Source of the DNA: Paragonimus skrjabini miyazakii
Taxonomy: Eukaryota > Platyhelminthes > Trematoda > Plagiorchiida > Troglotrematidae
Reading direction: 5' to 3'
NCBI GenBank assembly: GCA_014338405.1
Contig: JTDE01000309.1
Coordinates: 139,685-203,684 of the forward strand
Length of the DNA: 64,000 nucleotides
Shown: piece after piece, positions 39,394-53,193 of the stretch
Layout of the letters: the number at the start of each line of letters is the position of its first letter
Numbering within the stretch: the stretch's first letter is position 1
Made by a program: the position numbers and the translations under genes
The notes under the pieces: generated by a model
Told to the model about the DNA's origin: nothing
Database searches by the model: none
Seen by the model: only the letters and a program-made list of their open reading frames with translations

Positions 39394-39879
39394 CTGAAAA
39401 CATTTTAGTTGTACACGAACATGAATTTGTTTATCTATTCAGTGTAAGGAGCCGTATTTCGGAAGGAAAGATTCTAAACTTAACTTTGCTGAACGAGCTA
39501 ATTAAACTCATCGATTGATCACAAGAAGCTGGACTTGGTATGGTGTTCAAGTGCATGCCTTAGATAACTGCCTCAGAAATGCACACATATGCTTAGGGCG
39601 TTGATAGGTCATTCAGTTATCGACAGAGTCATTTTACTGGTACGGCGATTTGCTGTCAGCGGGCCATAAAACACCAGCCGAATGATTTACTGTTCAATAT
39701 TAGTAGCCGCATATTGTAATTATCGAAAAATGTGTTTAGTATGTGGATTAGCCGGCCAAATATCGAGTCATCACTGTAAATTATTGTGATGTGCAATTCA
39801 CCACAATTACAACTTGGAGAACTGTACGAAAGAGTTTTTAGTGGGCCTGTTTGCTAATAGTGTAATCTTTGGTCACGAC

Positions 39880-40210
39880 AACTGCATGGCTTGCACAAAC
39901 TATGTGCGCGATCAAAGAAAGTGATTGTGTATTCGTGCAGTGATTGATAAAGAATCAGTACAAACGTATCAAGGAACATCGGATGGCTTTCTGCAGCGTT
40001 GTCTTGATCAAATTGACTGAAAGCACAGAGATTGAACATCCGCCAATGCCATCCACACTGAGTCGTTCTGTTTAATTTGGGGATTTATCGACAAGCACTC
40101 CAAGTTGGTCAGAAAACAAAACTGGACCATTGCTGAAGCGCTCACCATTCGATTACACAATCCTATTCTACAAACATCTCGGACGTTTGTGCAAGCAAAG
40201 TACTTGGTTT
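39880..40210 (+). mobile_element. Penelope-like element relic E (C-terminal end)
   Basis: A badly decayed plus-strand copy of the PLE C-terminus. Visible pieces are KRIKEHRMAF near 39,965 (compare 'RIREHxPAWL'), then IHTESF near 40,050, SKLVRKQ near 40,100, and the ending IAEALTIRLHNPILQTSR (about 40,130-40,185), matching the tail of relic D. Frames change between pieces. It faces away from relic D, with about 490 bp between them. Confidence 0.6.
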
Positions 40211-43200
40211 AGTGAATTAGCCTACATCCACATCTAAGTTTTTAACCATAGATCTAACAGATTTATAAGAAATTTCACATTACTGTTATCAGTACCCGTC
40301 TCGTGATTGGCTAGATCACTTACTTCACGAGAAGCATTGGTGTTCCGTTAAATTTGTTTCCGTTGTTTGTATAGTTGTCTTACTTTGCTAAAGCTAAATA
40401 CTTATCTTGATGTATCACTGAGTTGTAGAAAACAAATAGACGTTGACGTTTTTCCGATTCAAAGAACCTTTTTAAGAAAAGCTGAATGTAAAAGCATTTA
40501 CTTGAAAACAGAACGTATCATTTGTTTCTGGTATGACTGAAGCGATTTGGAAGGATAAAAACTACAGCACCGCTTACAAATTCCAACACATCTTCTCGTT
40601 ACCTGTCAGTTAAATGTATGTTTGTAAAATAAGTCTGTATGTAATAAATCGATATAATAGGAAATGAACAAATTTGTCATCTTTTTCGGATCAGAAATGT
40701 CTTTAGCCTAAAGTAGGTACAGAAAATATTGAGCAGACGTGCATGTTGGGCATTATTTATTTATAAGCCGCTTTTTGAGTAGGCTTCGTTTTTTCTAGTA
40801 ACATTTGGTGTTTTATTCAAACCAAGTGGTTGTATTCTGCTTATGGTTTGGTAAAATGTTCCTAAAGAAACCCTGTGATTCTGAACAGCACAGTTACGGC
40901 CTCATGCTTTTGTACCAAAACAATTAATATCAAGCTTTCTGTAATCCATTAGGAAAACTCACCGAATGTTAATTAAAAAGTTAGCGACAACTGATTTGTT
41001 CATTATACTGGGCAATAGTTAGTATAGTACAATGCGCACTCGTTAACGCCCTATAATCTCTCTAAAAACTGTCTTCATTGTTCAGAACGTTATATTTGTT
41101 TACTATAGTTATATGACTGAAGTAACGCTTTTGCAATACAATTGCTAAACAGCTTTCAGAACATACGCTTCAGATGGTTTGGTGAAAAGTTCTGGACATC
41201 GAGCTCCTAGTCCATTCACATCCAGACGAAATCCAACGCAACAAAATAAACAGAGTAGGCTGGATTAGCAATTCTCTAATCTGTGATCAACTTGTCCTTT
41301 AATTCATGAGTTATACAAGGCTTGATTCTGTCACCAAACAACTAGTTGTACTTTTCGCGATGTGAAATGTTGCACACTCGTCTGATGGTTAGAATTTGGA
41401 CACTGAGGTCTCAGGAATGAAGTCCCATTTATTACCGTTTTTATCCCATAGTTATGGTCAGAGGTTACTGTTTCTTCGCAGCACGAACAACCGATAAGAT
41501 CCAGAGGTGACATTAACGTAGATTATGAGTTCCCCTCATTTAAAAGATTTTCGGACTCATGTTTTCCCTTTCGTGCTTCAGGGATTAATTGCAGATAAGT
41601 TCCTCATTTCCCTGCCTGCTTTTGCCCGAAAAATTCTGTCAGACGAGTTGTGAAGTATGATTCGAAGGAAGCCACACAGTGTAACTTGTGTTGTGGAGCA
41701 TGTGACCATGAAATACAGTGATGAAATTTAAAATCGGCTCTTGGTTAGTTGGAAGTAGACCTATATTTATCGCAATTCAGTGGAGCTCTAGAACTAACGC
41801 TGCTTCAAAGGCCAACATTCTGAACAGACTATAAAAATAACACCATAGAATACAGGTTTTGCGTTTTGAACGAACAACTGGCCTTGTGAACGTTGACCGG
41901 GTTTCATGAGCAATTACTTGACCTCAGTCAGTGCAATTTTGTCTGTCTGTTTCCCACTGCACAACAAGACTTACCACCAGAACCCGACGTATTAGTCCTA
42001 AAAGTTTACTGATCATTTCACTTCCCGAGTTTATTGCATTTCAAGTAGCAGGTATGTACACAATGACAATCTGTGAATTTCGCTCTCAGAATTTTAACCT
42101 GCACAAAACAAAGACAGTCGTAGTCAAAGCACTTCAAAAAGTGACATCATGGTACTCCGGTAAAAGTGAAATCGATGAACAACATCACCCCGAAAGTTTC
42201 ATTAAGGAAGTTCACAATAACCAAAAAATTAACCTCCGGTTATTGAATTGTGAATATTATTATTACAAACGACATTTTAAACGGGGAATATTTAAGTGTT
42301 TATTGGGAACTCATTTCACTTTAAAATAAATCTGGGTGCAGTTTCGTGCATAATTTGAAGGAGAATGAGGCAAGATGTTGTGAATTGTTCGGTTTGATTG
42401 ATTAGTGCATTCACGGGACAGATTATCGGAAGGTTCGGCAGATACATTGTTGAAACATATTTTTAACTTTGGTGATCGCCTGAAGTTAGCACTGTCATTC
42501 AAAAGAACTATGAGATTACTGGTCGTGATGATTTACTTTCCAAAATGGACCAAAACTTTGAATTCAACCCCTCCGAATGCTACTTCATCATATAAACTTG
42601 CGCAAAATAAACGCGACCATGAAGCGTAAAAAAAGCCAGTTCTAAATAGATTGGGGAATTTTCTGATGTAACAAAAATAACTGAGTGGTAATGTATTCAT
42701 ACGGCATTCAAGCTCTATCAGCAGCAAATTATATTGACGACTTTTGAATTTATTTCAGTCAACAAACGCTTGCAGTTGTTTTATTTGGGCTCATTCGATA
42801 AAACTATGCATCGATTCAGCTTGACGAGACGAATGACATAATACCATGTCCACGCTAGTTTAAATGGTATTTATACCATGTGAATCAGTTTGAATTATGT
42901 CCCCTCACGTGCATACCATTCACTGCAATGCGAACTTCAACGAGTCAAACAAATCTGTAGATCTGACTGTACCCGCTCATTTCCTTATTACTATCGGTAA
43001 ATTAGAATAATATTATGTTTACTCAGCAAAATCATTACTTATTCGACATATGATTTCTAACCTTATTCAGTTAGATAAATTTCTGCTTCAACAAATGGCC
43101 TTGATGAATGGATTGCATGGACCAAATAACTTACTGACAAAATAAATACCATGCTCTAGAATTACAGAGGAAGTCAGAATTGACTGGCTGTATGTCTGTA

Positions 43201-46200
43201 CATATCAGAGCATACAAGGAGCATTCGGAAGTAATGTTCTTGACATCCTCTTTTATAGGTAGGTGAAAACTACCGGGCTTCTGGATAGTAACTCCGTGTG
43301 TTTCTGTGTAAAACAGGCAACTAAGAAACTGGTAAAACATGGCTGTTTAGCTCGTCTCATAAGTAAATAGAAATTACCAAGAATTATTGCTCTTGTCAAA
43401 ATTTCGTCCGTCGCACATTCGCCATTTGCCTGAAGGTAGTAACTATGTTCGAGCTCGTATAAGCTTGTCTGACAAATCATCTGTATAGGGTTGTCACAAC
43501 CAAGATTTCAGACCCGTCTCTATAGCAACTTAGTGATAAATAAGTTGCTCCGTCAGCAATGACCTATTTGCTACGCTTTATAAAAATAATCTTTGGTATT
43601 GCCGAAGACTTTCACCATATGGTTCAGCTTGTCGACTTTATGGCTCAGTGAGTGAATAGGCGAGAAAACGTAAGTTTCTGGAAGGGGAACAAATTCTAAT
43701 GAATTATTGAATAAGCTATTTCTGTTGTTACCGTCTAATGTACGTTACCGATTCTTTATGCCATATATTCTCCAATATGACTTTGTCAACAATGCGTAAT
43801 TTTTGATCGGAATGTAGGTTATATAATGTTGAACCACACCGCAGTAGTGTAAACCGTAACCCATATGAACTACACAATGAATGTCACTCAAATTTGACCA
43901 GGTTTAACGTTTAGTAACTGTTTCCGCCAGCCACGTCAGCAAAACCTACATAATGAGGGCGCCGTTTTGTTATAGCTCATAAATGGTGTACATCCTCGTA
44001 AGCACGGTTGAATATTGATAAACGGATAGAGAGTAACATAACGTTACGAGCAAGTTGTACTACTCTACGTTTCAACCACTCCGGGTTGTCTTTCTCAGGA
44101 GTGTTGTCATCGAACTCGACGCCCAAACTGTTTGACTTCATTTGTACTAGCCTTGATGGTGATATCTTACAACGGTTGAATAGTCGTATATAAACTCAAT
44201 CACGATAACTTGAGAGGTAGTCTGTAATTTGATTGGCATCACGTGAACGTAATTTGCAGGTTTTTGTAGCTTTTCAGTTTTTTCGAAAGACCGGCTGAAA
44301 GTTCCATCTGGCCGAAAAAGTAGGAAGCAAAGTTGAGCAAACAGCAAACAATTAAATCTCCGCCTGCCAAAGGGTAAATCCATATTTTTTTCCAGTTATC
44401 TGTCAGTAATATTTGTACCAAATTTAGTGAGGTTAGTGATCCAAGTAGTTGTTTACAAATAGATATTACGACACGGTGTTTCTAGCATGCAAGCTATTTT
44501 TTTCAAATAAAGCAGTTCTCACAAATCTTTTAAACTTAACACCAGTCGAGTTGACGTAGGTTAGAACATATTTTCAGAAGTTTCAAGTGTCAGATGGTAA
44601 AGCTTACGTAAGTAGAATGTCAGACCAGTTGTGAACAAATTTCTGTTGTTCACTAGGTAATTTATGCAAAATCCTGCTTTTGATTTCAAATCACAAAATG
44701 ACATCTGTGCTCTAAGAGGAATGGTATTAGTCTACCCGGAACAATACTTGCATTCAAGAATGAAGTGGGCTGGAATGAGTGTTACTTTTGAAACTACCTT
44801 TCAGTTAACAGCACAAGTCAAAATGACGCATCGAGATATATAGGTTGATTTGGCTTTCTTATGTCCGGTACATTGTCTTTAATGGCAGGAAGTGTCAGAT
44901 TTTGCCCCAGCTGGAACCTATCGGTTGGGTATGGAATGTCTAACTGTCAAACGGTTGAACACCGGGTGGTAAACAACGGACAATTGCGTATGACTGTCAG
45001 CTGATCGGGCTATAACGAGCGGGCTTACAGGGTGAGAAAACTGCTAAAATATTCGTTATAAATAGTCCGATATTGAACACCGCCCTGACTCTCATACAGT
45101 CAATAGAACACGAAGCTAAATACTGTCCTATGGTCGATTCCGAAGACATTAATCTATATTCCACAGACGGTTACTGTTGAACCACTCAGAATTCGAGAAC
45201 TACCGGAGTGGGTTAAGGTCACATTGAGATTAGTGGACCAGAATGGAAATTCATGTCCCAAGATGTTAGGCAATATGTTTAGTAGGTTTGAGAAGGCCTG
45301 AAAGTGTAATCTCATAAACTAACCTAATGGAGAACAATCAAATAATGCTGTTTTCCAAATCCATAACATGGGAACGAAAACGTTGAACTAAGTTGCAAGC
45401 ATTTATCCTGTCTTCCGAAGCCAAGTCATTTGTTGTCTTTTGACCGTAGATCTTCTTTTGTTAAACAGCAATGTGTTTGAAGCATCATTTTTGGACAGCC
45501 ACCATTTTCAGCCCGATCACAAGTTTGCCCCCACTGTTGGATCTAAAATTAGAAAGGGGTTATCTGTAACAGAACTTTGTAAAATGAATAACTACTCATT
45601 TTGATGGATTTATCAGTAAAACCCCACAGGTAGCTAGGTGGTGTCTGGATATCTATTTATCCGACACGAAATTTCAAATGACAAATTTATAAGTCCTTAT
45701 CGAATTGGGCAAAACATGCTCCCGATGGTGGTATTACTATTGTTATTAGACTACCTTCATTAATATGTTGTCAAGAACAGACTAACCGTATAGGTACATC
45801 TCAGCAAAACTTTCTAATGGACGCAATTATCATATATACGACTCATTTCTGATGTGATTTCCTGTTGTTACCAAATGATTTATACTAGCGCCAGACATGC
45901 TTGAAGAGCTCAAAACGCAACAGTTATGATGTACTTTTTAAGCAGTCCGATAAACGAGCTGGTATAATACTCCAAGGCAAAGAAGTATATGCAGACGAAG
46001 TATCACAGATCTTATCTGATGATACACACTTCAGTCGCACGGAGACTAACATGGGTTCGACGCCAATAGTCTAGGGCAGATTATTGAATACTTCAAAACA
46101 GTCAAATCAGTCGGATGTTACATAGCCACTTCAAACACAGGCGGAATAATTCCATGCTTACATGGATTATCAAAAATCCCTAAGCAAAGTCATCCAATGA

Positions 46201-46849
46201 GACAAACCCACGATGTATGCAACTCGCCTTACCACGCGAACGAAGAATGACTGGCTGACAGTCTACAGCTGGTTCGTCCAATGTCTGCTGATATAACTGG
46301 CTTGACACATTTAAGTTTCTAGAGACTGTAAAGGGCGTAAACATCAGTAAACGTCTGGTCTCCTTTAGCTCATTACAAATGTTCCGCTTGCTGAAACTAC
46401 CACCACCTAACGATGAACCACACGTTAATATCCACACTACGGGGGCGATTCAAACAGAATTACCGTGGCGTCGTACGCTTGGCATTCAACTCAAGTCCCG
46501 CTCAAAATTCTAGACAGACAGATGATGTGGCATTTCAAATTTGTCGATTATGCTAACAAAAATAAATACACATACAGACGAATAAAGATGTCAATAGTTC
46601 ACCCTCAGGCCGTAACAATTATATATTGGGTTAATGGAGTTACATGGAGATATCGATTGGACTTATTAAAGAAAGATTACAGCATTGACCCATCTACTTT
46701 CAATAGTTTGGTTGGTCCGTTATGTCACTCTCGTCCGTTGGTTAATTCGCGCAGGTTGGCCATTTATAAAGCAGATCTTTGACTGCGGTAGACGCACTGA
46801 GATGCATTGAGATTAAAAGACCTTCTGTTTGGATGCATTTTTGTTGCAC

Positions 46850-47340
46850 GGCTGTCATTCAGTGGTGTGCTGTACCGACAGGCGGATTGCATAAGGATCC
46901 CTGTTCGGATATTTTTCAACCGATATATTTTCTGAAATGTTTGGATGTATCTTGCTTCAGTCTATCTTCAGCCAGTTTTCTCGGTATTGTGGATACGTGG
47001 ATGATATACCTATAACCGACAGCTTCAATGTCATTCTGCGCACAGTATGTGACACGTTCAGTCGCGCCAACCGGTCAGGTACTTTTAAGCTTGACGGAGA
47101 GACTGAAAGCCAAACAGTCTTCCAAGATGTTCATATCTACCAGCTAATGCACGGTAATATTCAATGCAGGATTCACCGAAAGAATACCAAGGCAGTCCAG
47201 TACACAAACGTTCATAATTTTGCACCTCCACCTAGAGGAAATTTGCACAGATCCTGTACCTCCAGTTGCCCACAATGCGTAAACTGTCTGAGCTTCATTT
47301 ACTTCTGTGCTGGATTAACATGTTATCAAGTGCCGGTCAC
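46850..47340 (+). mobile_element. Penelope-like element relic F (RT core)
   Basis: The string GSLFGYFSTDIF near 46,885-46,925 corresponds to the PLE block 'GVAMGSPLGxLxADIF'. It leads in the same frame to RYCGYVDDIPITDSFN, with the catalytic YVDD at 46994-47005, and on to CDTFSRANRSGTFKLDGETE and FQDVHIYQ near 47,125-47,150. The usual 'LPFLDVxVxR' is recognisable only as VFQDVHIYQ. The end of the piece is uncertain, and no GIY-YIG domain was found after it. Upstream, the 105-codon frame at 46465-46782 could belong to the element's N-terminal part but shows no diagnostic motif. Confidence 0.65.
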
Positions 47341-48044
47341 GTACTTTTTGTAAACAACACAAGATAAATCCATCACCATCATGTCAGGCAGTCATTTGCC
47401 ATACCTAGTATCACTACGTATGACCAAATCTACTGTTATATATAAGTACAATGAATCCCTTGCAGTTCTACATGCCTGCTGAGAATTACTGAGAACATTG
47501 GTTGCAACCTCGGCTTTTCATGAATGGTATGGATATAGTGAAACAACTGGAGTTATAGTGATTGAACATTAAGACAATTTTCGAAAGGCATCCGACAAAA
47601 TCACTCCCATTGGTTGTGTCAAGGTGAAACACGTACGGTCAACAATACTACTCCGGTTCATCTGGTTCAAAGTGAACACTAAATGAACATTGATGAAGTC
47701 TTTCAAATGGTTTGTCGCATGACACGTGACTCAGTAAAGGCTGTTTGAATAAGAACACCGTATACCGTAGGGGCTATCAGAAACAGGCCGTTTTAGTTAA
47801 CAGTTTGCCACCAAAAGTGATTTGTTTATGCTTTGAGTCTGCTATGTCCACAGTTCTACCGGAACAATGACCAACGTACGCGGTCTGATCATCGGACCAG
47901 AGTGACATAACGAAACAATTAATATATCGGCAACTGAATGGGCAATGATTTATTTTATCTGTTTGAACTCCGTTCGATATCTCGATCCTTACATATTTGT
48001 ACTGACCTGAAGGGGAATGATTGAAAACGTACGTACGCCTTTAT

Positions 48045-48870
48045 ATCATTAGGCGATGCAACCGTGGAATCTCCGTTGGGTACCTTGATTGCTGATGTTT
48101 CTACGGGAAAACTCGAAAACGAGCAGTTCATTGGTTCAATAAAAGATTTTCCGATTCCATCGCTGCTGCGTGAACAAAATTTTTACCATCGTCGATAATT
48201 CGTCTCAATTTTCCAGGGTTCCTATCGAATTCGAACGAGCGTACAACTCAGTTCAGTTCGTGTCAGAAGTTGAAGTTAACAATAATTTTCACCATTCTGT
48301 AGTAAACGTAACTAGACGGAGTTATGGTCAATTAAAGATAGCTATATACCGTTGGTCAGCTTGAAGCTGACATCAAGAAAAGGTTTGACAGTTCTGTGCC
48401 GTTCAAACAAAAAACTGCCCTATTTTCACGGAGATAGAGCAACAAACATAGGCATCAACGATGTGATTAATTGCAAACTAAAATGTAAGCTTCGAGCAGA
48501 CGACTATCCGAATAGGTTTATCCTTAAAAATGTGAAGGCTGACAGAGTGACTTGCCAGCTGGGAACAGTGGAGAAGAAGATCTTCCTTATCAGTCCACCC
48601 TATATAAATGCCCCATTCACAGAGCTGCTTCACCGCAGTCTATACAATGTACTTCGTTCAACATTTTCAACAGCTAAGTCTCTTTAATAGTTCATCACTT
48701 GTTCAATCATGACTCTTCAGTGGAAGGGTAAATTGCCTGTCCTTACTCACGGCATGTTTGCGTAATCATTTATTTGCTGCTGTGTAATAGGACACACTGA
48801 CCTTACGATGAAGCAATTTTTCAAAAGGATAAGATGACATCACCCGGCAGTGTTAAGAACTGGGGTAACA
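48045..48870 (+). mobile_element. Penelope-like element relic G (RT to GIY-YIG)
   Basis: The plus strand reads GDATVESPLGTLIADV near 48,050-48,100 (PLE 'GVAMGSPLGxLxAD'), then a broken active-site region where the YVDD should be (only KIFTIVDNSS survives near 48,175). It continues with EFERAYNSVQFVSEVEVNNN, then VNVTRRSYGQLKIAIYR up to about 48,350. The frame 48352-48687 has ADDYPNRFI, VEKKIFLISPPYI and ELLHRSLYNVLRSTFSTAK, the PLE thumb. A GIY-YIG-like piece (SFICCCVIGHTDLT then FFKRIR, HHPAVL) follows to about 48,870 with stops. It is a different subfamily from relics B and D by its motif spelling. Confidence 0.78.
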
Positions 48871-48879
48871 AACGATAAC

Positions 48880-49880
48880 AAGTGCAACTGTTACCCACTT
48901 GGCAGACAAAAGTTGCCCGGTTAATCCAACCGATTCGTATGGGGTCGTTCACATGGTTTCGGTCAAACAACCAAACCAACCCAACAAGATGGTCTGGCAA
49001 TGGTCGAAGCGAATTCGAGTCGATTATCTAATCCAAATCCGTTAGCACGTAAGTTCTCCTGAACATTTAGTCTCCATTAGTCAGCGATCGATTATTCCTC
49101 ACCTTCTAATCACTGATCACAAGTGGAACAAGTTGTTTATGGACCAGCTAATTGAGAATTAGAACCTGCGTCACCAGAATATGTAGGGAATCTACAGGCA
49201 CTATTTAATGTACAAATTTATATTGACCTGATAATGAGATCTCAAATACCCGTTCAGCACTGTTTTTTCCAGGCAACTTTATTTCTTGAACTGCTAATGT
49301 AGCTCGATGTACATCAGAAACTGCAAAGATAGTTTATTATGAACATGCATGTCCTACAACCATGAATCACAGTGACTCCCAACTTAACCACAAGTGAACG
49401 GCGTACAGCTTGCAACCGATATCCTAAAATATCCGTCAACCCAAAAAGTCTACATCAATATCACTCTGTTCCACTTGCAGGCTTGATAAGCTGTACTACG
49501 AAATGAATCAACCATCTTAATCTGACTGTTAATGGATAGCTTGTCCAAAGTATGCTGTAACAACACACTGAAACTTGGGAACATTACTGACCTAATGTAT
49601 GCTTCTGGTTTCCGTCAAGCTCGGAACATTCATAAAGTGACCGCAAAAATTTACGGTGGATATTTTCGGCATGTCGTTGACTAAACCGAACTAGATAAAC
49701 TCACGAATAAACGATTTTACGTACGCCGATCACTGACTACTTGGCGCAGTAGTGTAAGACAAAACTGCTCTCCAAGACCACGTGTTAACTATACTACTCC
49801 AGTACACGGATGTATTCCTAAAATTTTATAGGACGCTTGTTTCAAGTGGTTTGGCTGTAATTCTTGTTTAAATGTTCAAG
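48880..49880. other. intronic non-coding stretch
   Basis: Nothing recognised between PLE relic G and foldback repeat 2. Confidence 0.4.
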
Positions 49881-49890
49881 ACGACGGTAT

Positions 49891-50579
49891 TCATGAAAAC
49901 GATAAGGTAGCGAACAAGACTTGTTTTCTGTGTTTGATCACCAGGTAAATTACAACAAAATAAATATGAAAACAGTAACTCGGATTGGTCAGAGAAACGG
50001 TCAATAGAGGCTATGCACAGCGTGTGTGTTGTGAGTTACGCAATCACTGTTCCAATTCGTGGGCTTGACTTACTGATGAGTAGTAGGGGATTTTGATTTT
50101 CATACGGATTGAGCATCACCCACAAATGATCGCAGCTGTCGCATTCCCATAGACTTTCCAGTCGGCCCATTTCGAAAAGAAGCACTAGACTCGAGGTTCG
50201 CTCTCATTAGAGCCCGTCAGTAGTGCATATCATCGCCACTGCCGGGACTTGAACCACGGACACGCTGTTCATGAGGCAACGGTGTTTACCACTGCGCCAT
50301 TGACCTCACATTAGGCACCACCGAATTATCATATGTAGACACTCAACCACTTTCGCTTGTGAGTAATGATCAGGATACCCGATCGTCCAGAAATGGAAAC
50401 ACAGTTACTGGCTGGTAACTCCAATCGATGACTCCTCATAACACACACGTTGTCCATAACCTCTATTGACCGTTTCTCTGACTGACCACAGTTACTGGTT
50501 TCATATTTATTTTGTTGTAATTAGCCTGGTGATCATACACAGAAAACAAGTCTTATTCGCTACTTTGTCGTTCTCATGA
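49891..50579. repeat. foldback repeat 2 with tRNA-like SINE in the loop
   Basis: The left arm (49891-50034) is the reverse complement of the right arm (50435-50579) with about 17 differences in 145 positions by hand (roughly 88% identity). Shared strings include 'gacttgttttctgtgt', 'acaacaaaataaatatgaaa' and 'cagagaaacggtcaatagag'. The loop of about 400 bp holds a tRNA-derived sequence on the minus strand (50230-50312). An identical 11-bp direct repeat, acgacggtatt, flanks the structure at 49881-49891 and 50608-50618 and may be a target-site duplication. No transposase is encoded. Confidence 0.87.
50230..50312 (-). repeat. tRNA-derived SINE head (Pol III A and B boxes)
   Basis: Read on the minus strand, TGGCGCAGTGG matches the Pol III A box (TRGCNNAGYNGG) and GGTTCAAGTCC matches the B box (GGTTCRANTCC), at normal tRNA spacing. 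A 5-bp anticodon-like stem (CGTTG with CAGCG) can form, but its loop is 9 nt rather than 7 and contains CAT. The T-stem is imperfect, so this is not an intact tRNA gene. Non-tRNA sequence follows on the minus strand to about 50,050, as in a SINE body. Confidence 0.7.
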
Positions 50580-53193
50580 CTTCATTGGGTATTTTCGAGC
50601 GCATTAAACGACGGTATTCCACTGGCTTGAATTTATGGGTAGTTCAGATAGTTTTGTCCCCTGATGATCAATCATTCAGACCTCATATTTTACTTCACCG
50701 ATCAACTTTATCCGCGATTACCCAACAACGGTTTCACGAAGCCTTTGACAAACGGTCAGTCTTACTATGGAATAAGGAAATCGTCAGCGCAGTTCCGTTT
50801 TCGGTTGAGACACGGATGCATACACTACTGAACAGCTGTAACATAGTGAAGCACCTCTCAGAGTAAACCAGCCGAAAGTGCTCTCCCATTGAGAATTCAC
50901 ATATTAACACTGAGTGCTATTCAACTTATAATAACAGAGACTCGCTATGTATCTATCAGTTTACATGGCACCCCATATTAATTTTGTACACACCGAGGTT
51001 TCTGAACTCCTTCAAATGTAGTGTGAATGATAGAAGATTTAGAAAATTGTCCAGTTAATACTGAGCAGAATAAACTGTTCGATTGGATCAGTTTGGCAGT
51101 TATCATAAATAGTCGTATTCCAAACGCATTAGTGAGAAACCGTTCAGCAGGTTGTTCAGTAGCATTACATTTCTGTTATATTATCTATCTATATGTAACT
51201 TCTTATAAAACAGTATCATTTACAAATTTTTTTAGCTCACATACTTGATACATACAAGATGTAGCAGTTGTAACTGAGAAGTACCCATTTGTTACTGTTG
51301 TTGTCGTAAGTAATTTTTTGCAAACATACCTTAAGTTTGTTCATTTTTTCCAATTAACAACATAGTGACAATTGAACAACTTCAGTTATCTCACCGTAAA
51401 CAACTTGTTTACGATCGAAAAAACAGATTTCTAGAGCACTCGTGGAAAATTTATTAAGTTCGATTTTGTGCTCCGAACTGCTACTCTTCACATCCATAAA
51501 TCTGAGGCATCTATTTTGGAATATTTCTGTCAGTGAAATTCTGAGGTTCATTGTAATTAAATTCTTTCCATTATTTTGCTAAATCAATCAGATGCGTATT
51601 TTAATCGTGGCAAAATGGAATGGATTGCATTTCTATGAAAACCGGATGAGGCAGTATGCCGTAAGTTTTCTGTCCTGCAATTAGGTAGACTGTACAAGAA
51701 GCTTTAATTAGTGGGAAAGTTGAAATCGGTCTAAACAAGTAAAGGAGAGCGCGACCTTGATCGCTGCACATCCCAGTCGACGTTGAAACTCTGTTCCATT
51801 TCCATAAAGACAGTCGCCAAAGTGACGGATACCTCATAATGACTCCATTTGTAGATCTTCCGTCAGTTTAAAAATAAAGGCACAATATCCTAAGGTCACT
51901 CCCTAACCATTACTGTGACCGCATCTTCAGGGTTTTGATCTTCAAAATCTGCTGAGTACCTGCTGTTTTCTTCGGTTCGTTGCCACGTCCTAACTCATTT
52001 TCCACATCTATGTCACGTTTTTGATCCCGACAGTCATAGACCTCACTAAGGACGGTCGTAGCTATATGCGTAAAAAAGACTTGCAGTACTTACCAGACAG
52101 ACGAAAATATAACAGGGACCACACAGAGTGAACACTTTAAAAAGCCAGGTATCAATTTGATTTGACCGTGTTATGTTCAATCTACCGAGCCTAGAATAAA
52201 CCTCAGAATACGGTATGGATCAAAACAAGAGCTGTTATAAGCCCAACTCACTCAATCTAGACATTACTAGCACTGAACATGAACATGACATCATATAACG
52301 GTTGTTCCTGGTTATCCATTGTCCTCTTTGGGTTACTCTTACATTAGTAAACCATGCACTAAAAATTTATTGCTATCAGCTAGGTCAACTACGACTGAAT
52401 CGCAGCACTATGAACTTTATGTTGAAGAAATGATGCCTTAGTATAGAAGACAATGCAATAAAGTTGATTTTGGTAAAAGCCATTGCTCAGGAAGACTGCA
52501 GGCTATGTTCAGAACAGTAAAACACAAATACCAGGTGAGATGAAGCAGACAAGAAATAGAACGTAAACCAAGTGCAATTCTTGGAATAAACAAGAGGTCT
52601 ACACTTACAATAGTTACTCTCATTTGAACTGTATGATGTGTCATTTGGTTCTCAACACATCCTTAGATAACACAAATCAATTAGCAAGCGGGCCGGGATT
52701 ACTTGCACCGAAAAGTGCTGTATGCCCATGAGTTTTGAATTGCTTTCATACCGTTTGTGTAATTAGATACCGTCTATCTCAGGATGCTAGTTTACATTGA
52801 CTACGACCGAAAGAGCTCGAAATGGTGTTCGTAATGTTGATGATTCTTGGCAAAAATGAACCCCGTCATGAACGGTCGGTTTGGGGATGAACATCATGAA
52901 TTGTTACAAACACTGTATGTCGACTTTCAATAGTTGTCGAACTGCAGGACTGTTATGAACCGTGTGGATTGACAATTGATGAAAGATTACTAACGCCCGG
53001 GGTTCACTATAACCCGGCTTAGCTACGACGGTTGCACTAACGATTCATGTTATTACGGCCTATACGACGACGCACGAACTACCGTAAATGAAGAAGACAG
53101 GCAGACAGGGAACCTTCAGCCAGGGATATATTTGATCTCAACCAAACGTGTTCAATACACTAGAAAACTCCACCCAATTTATAATGTTCAAGC

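Noticed and set aside
34838..43075. Identical 17-mer aaccttattcagttaga at 34838-34854 and 43059-43075
   Set aside because: One such pair is close to chance expectation in 64 kb, and the flanks do not align.
50072..50100. CTGATGAG inside the SINE-bearing foldback loop
   Set aside because: No GAAA box or helix II follows, although schistosome hammerheads do occur in SINE-like repeats.
50230..50312. Intact tRNA-Met gene (CAT in the loop)
   Set aside because: The anticodon loop is 9 nt, the T-stem is mispaired, and the sequence continues into a SINE-like body.
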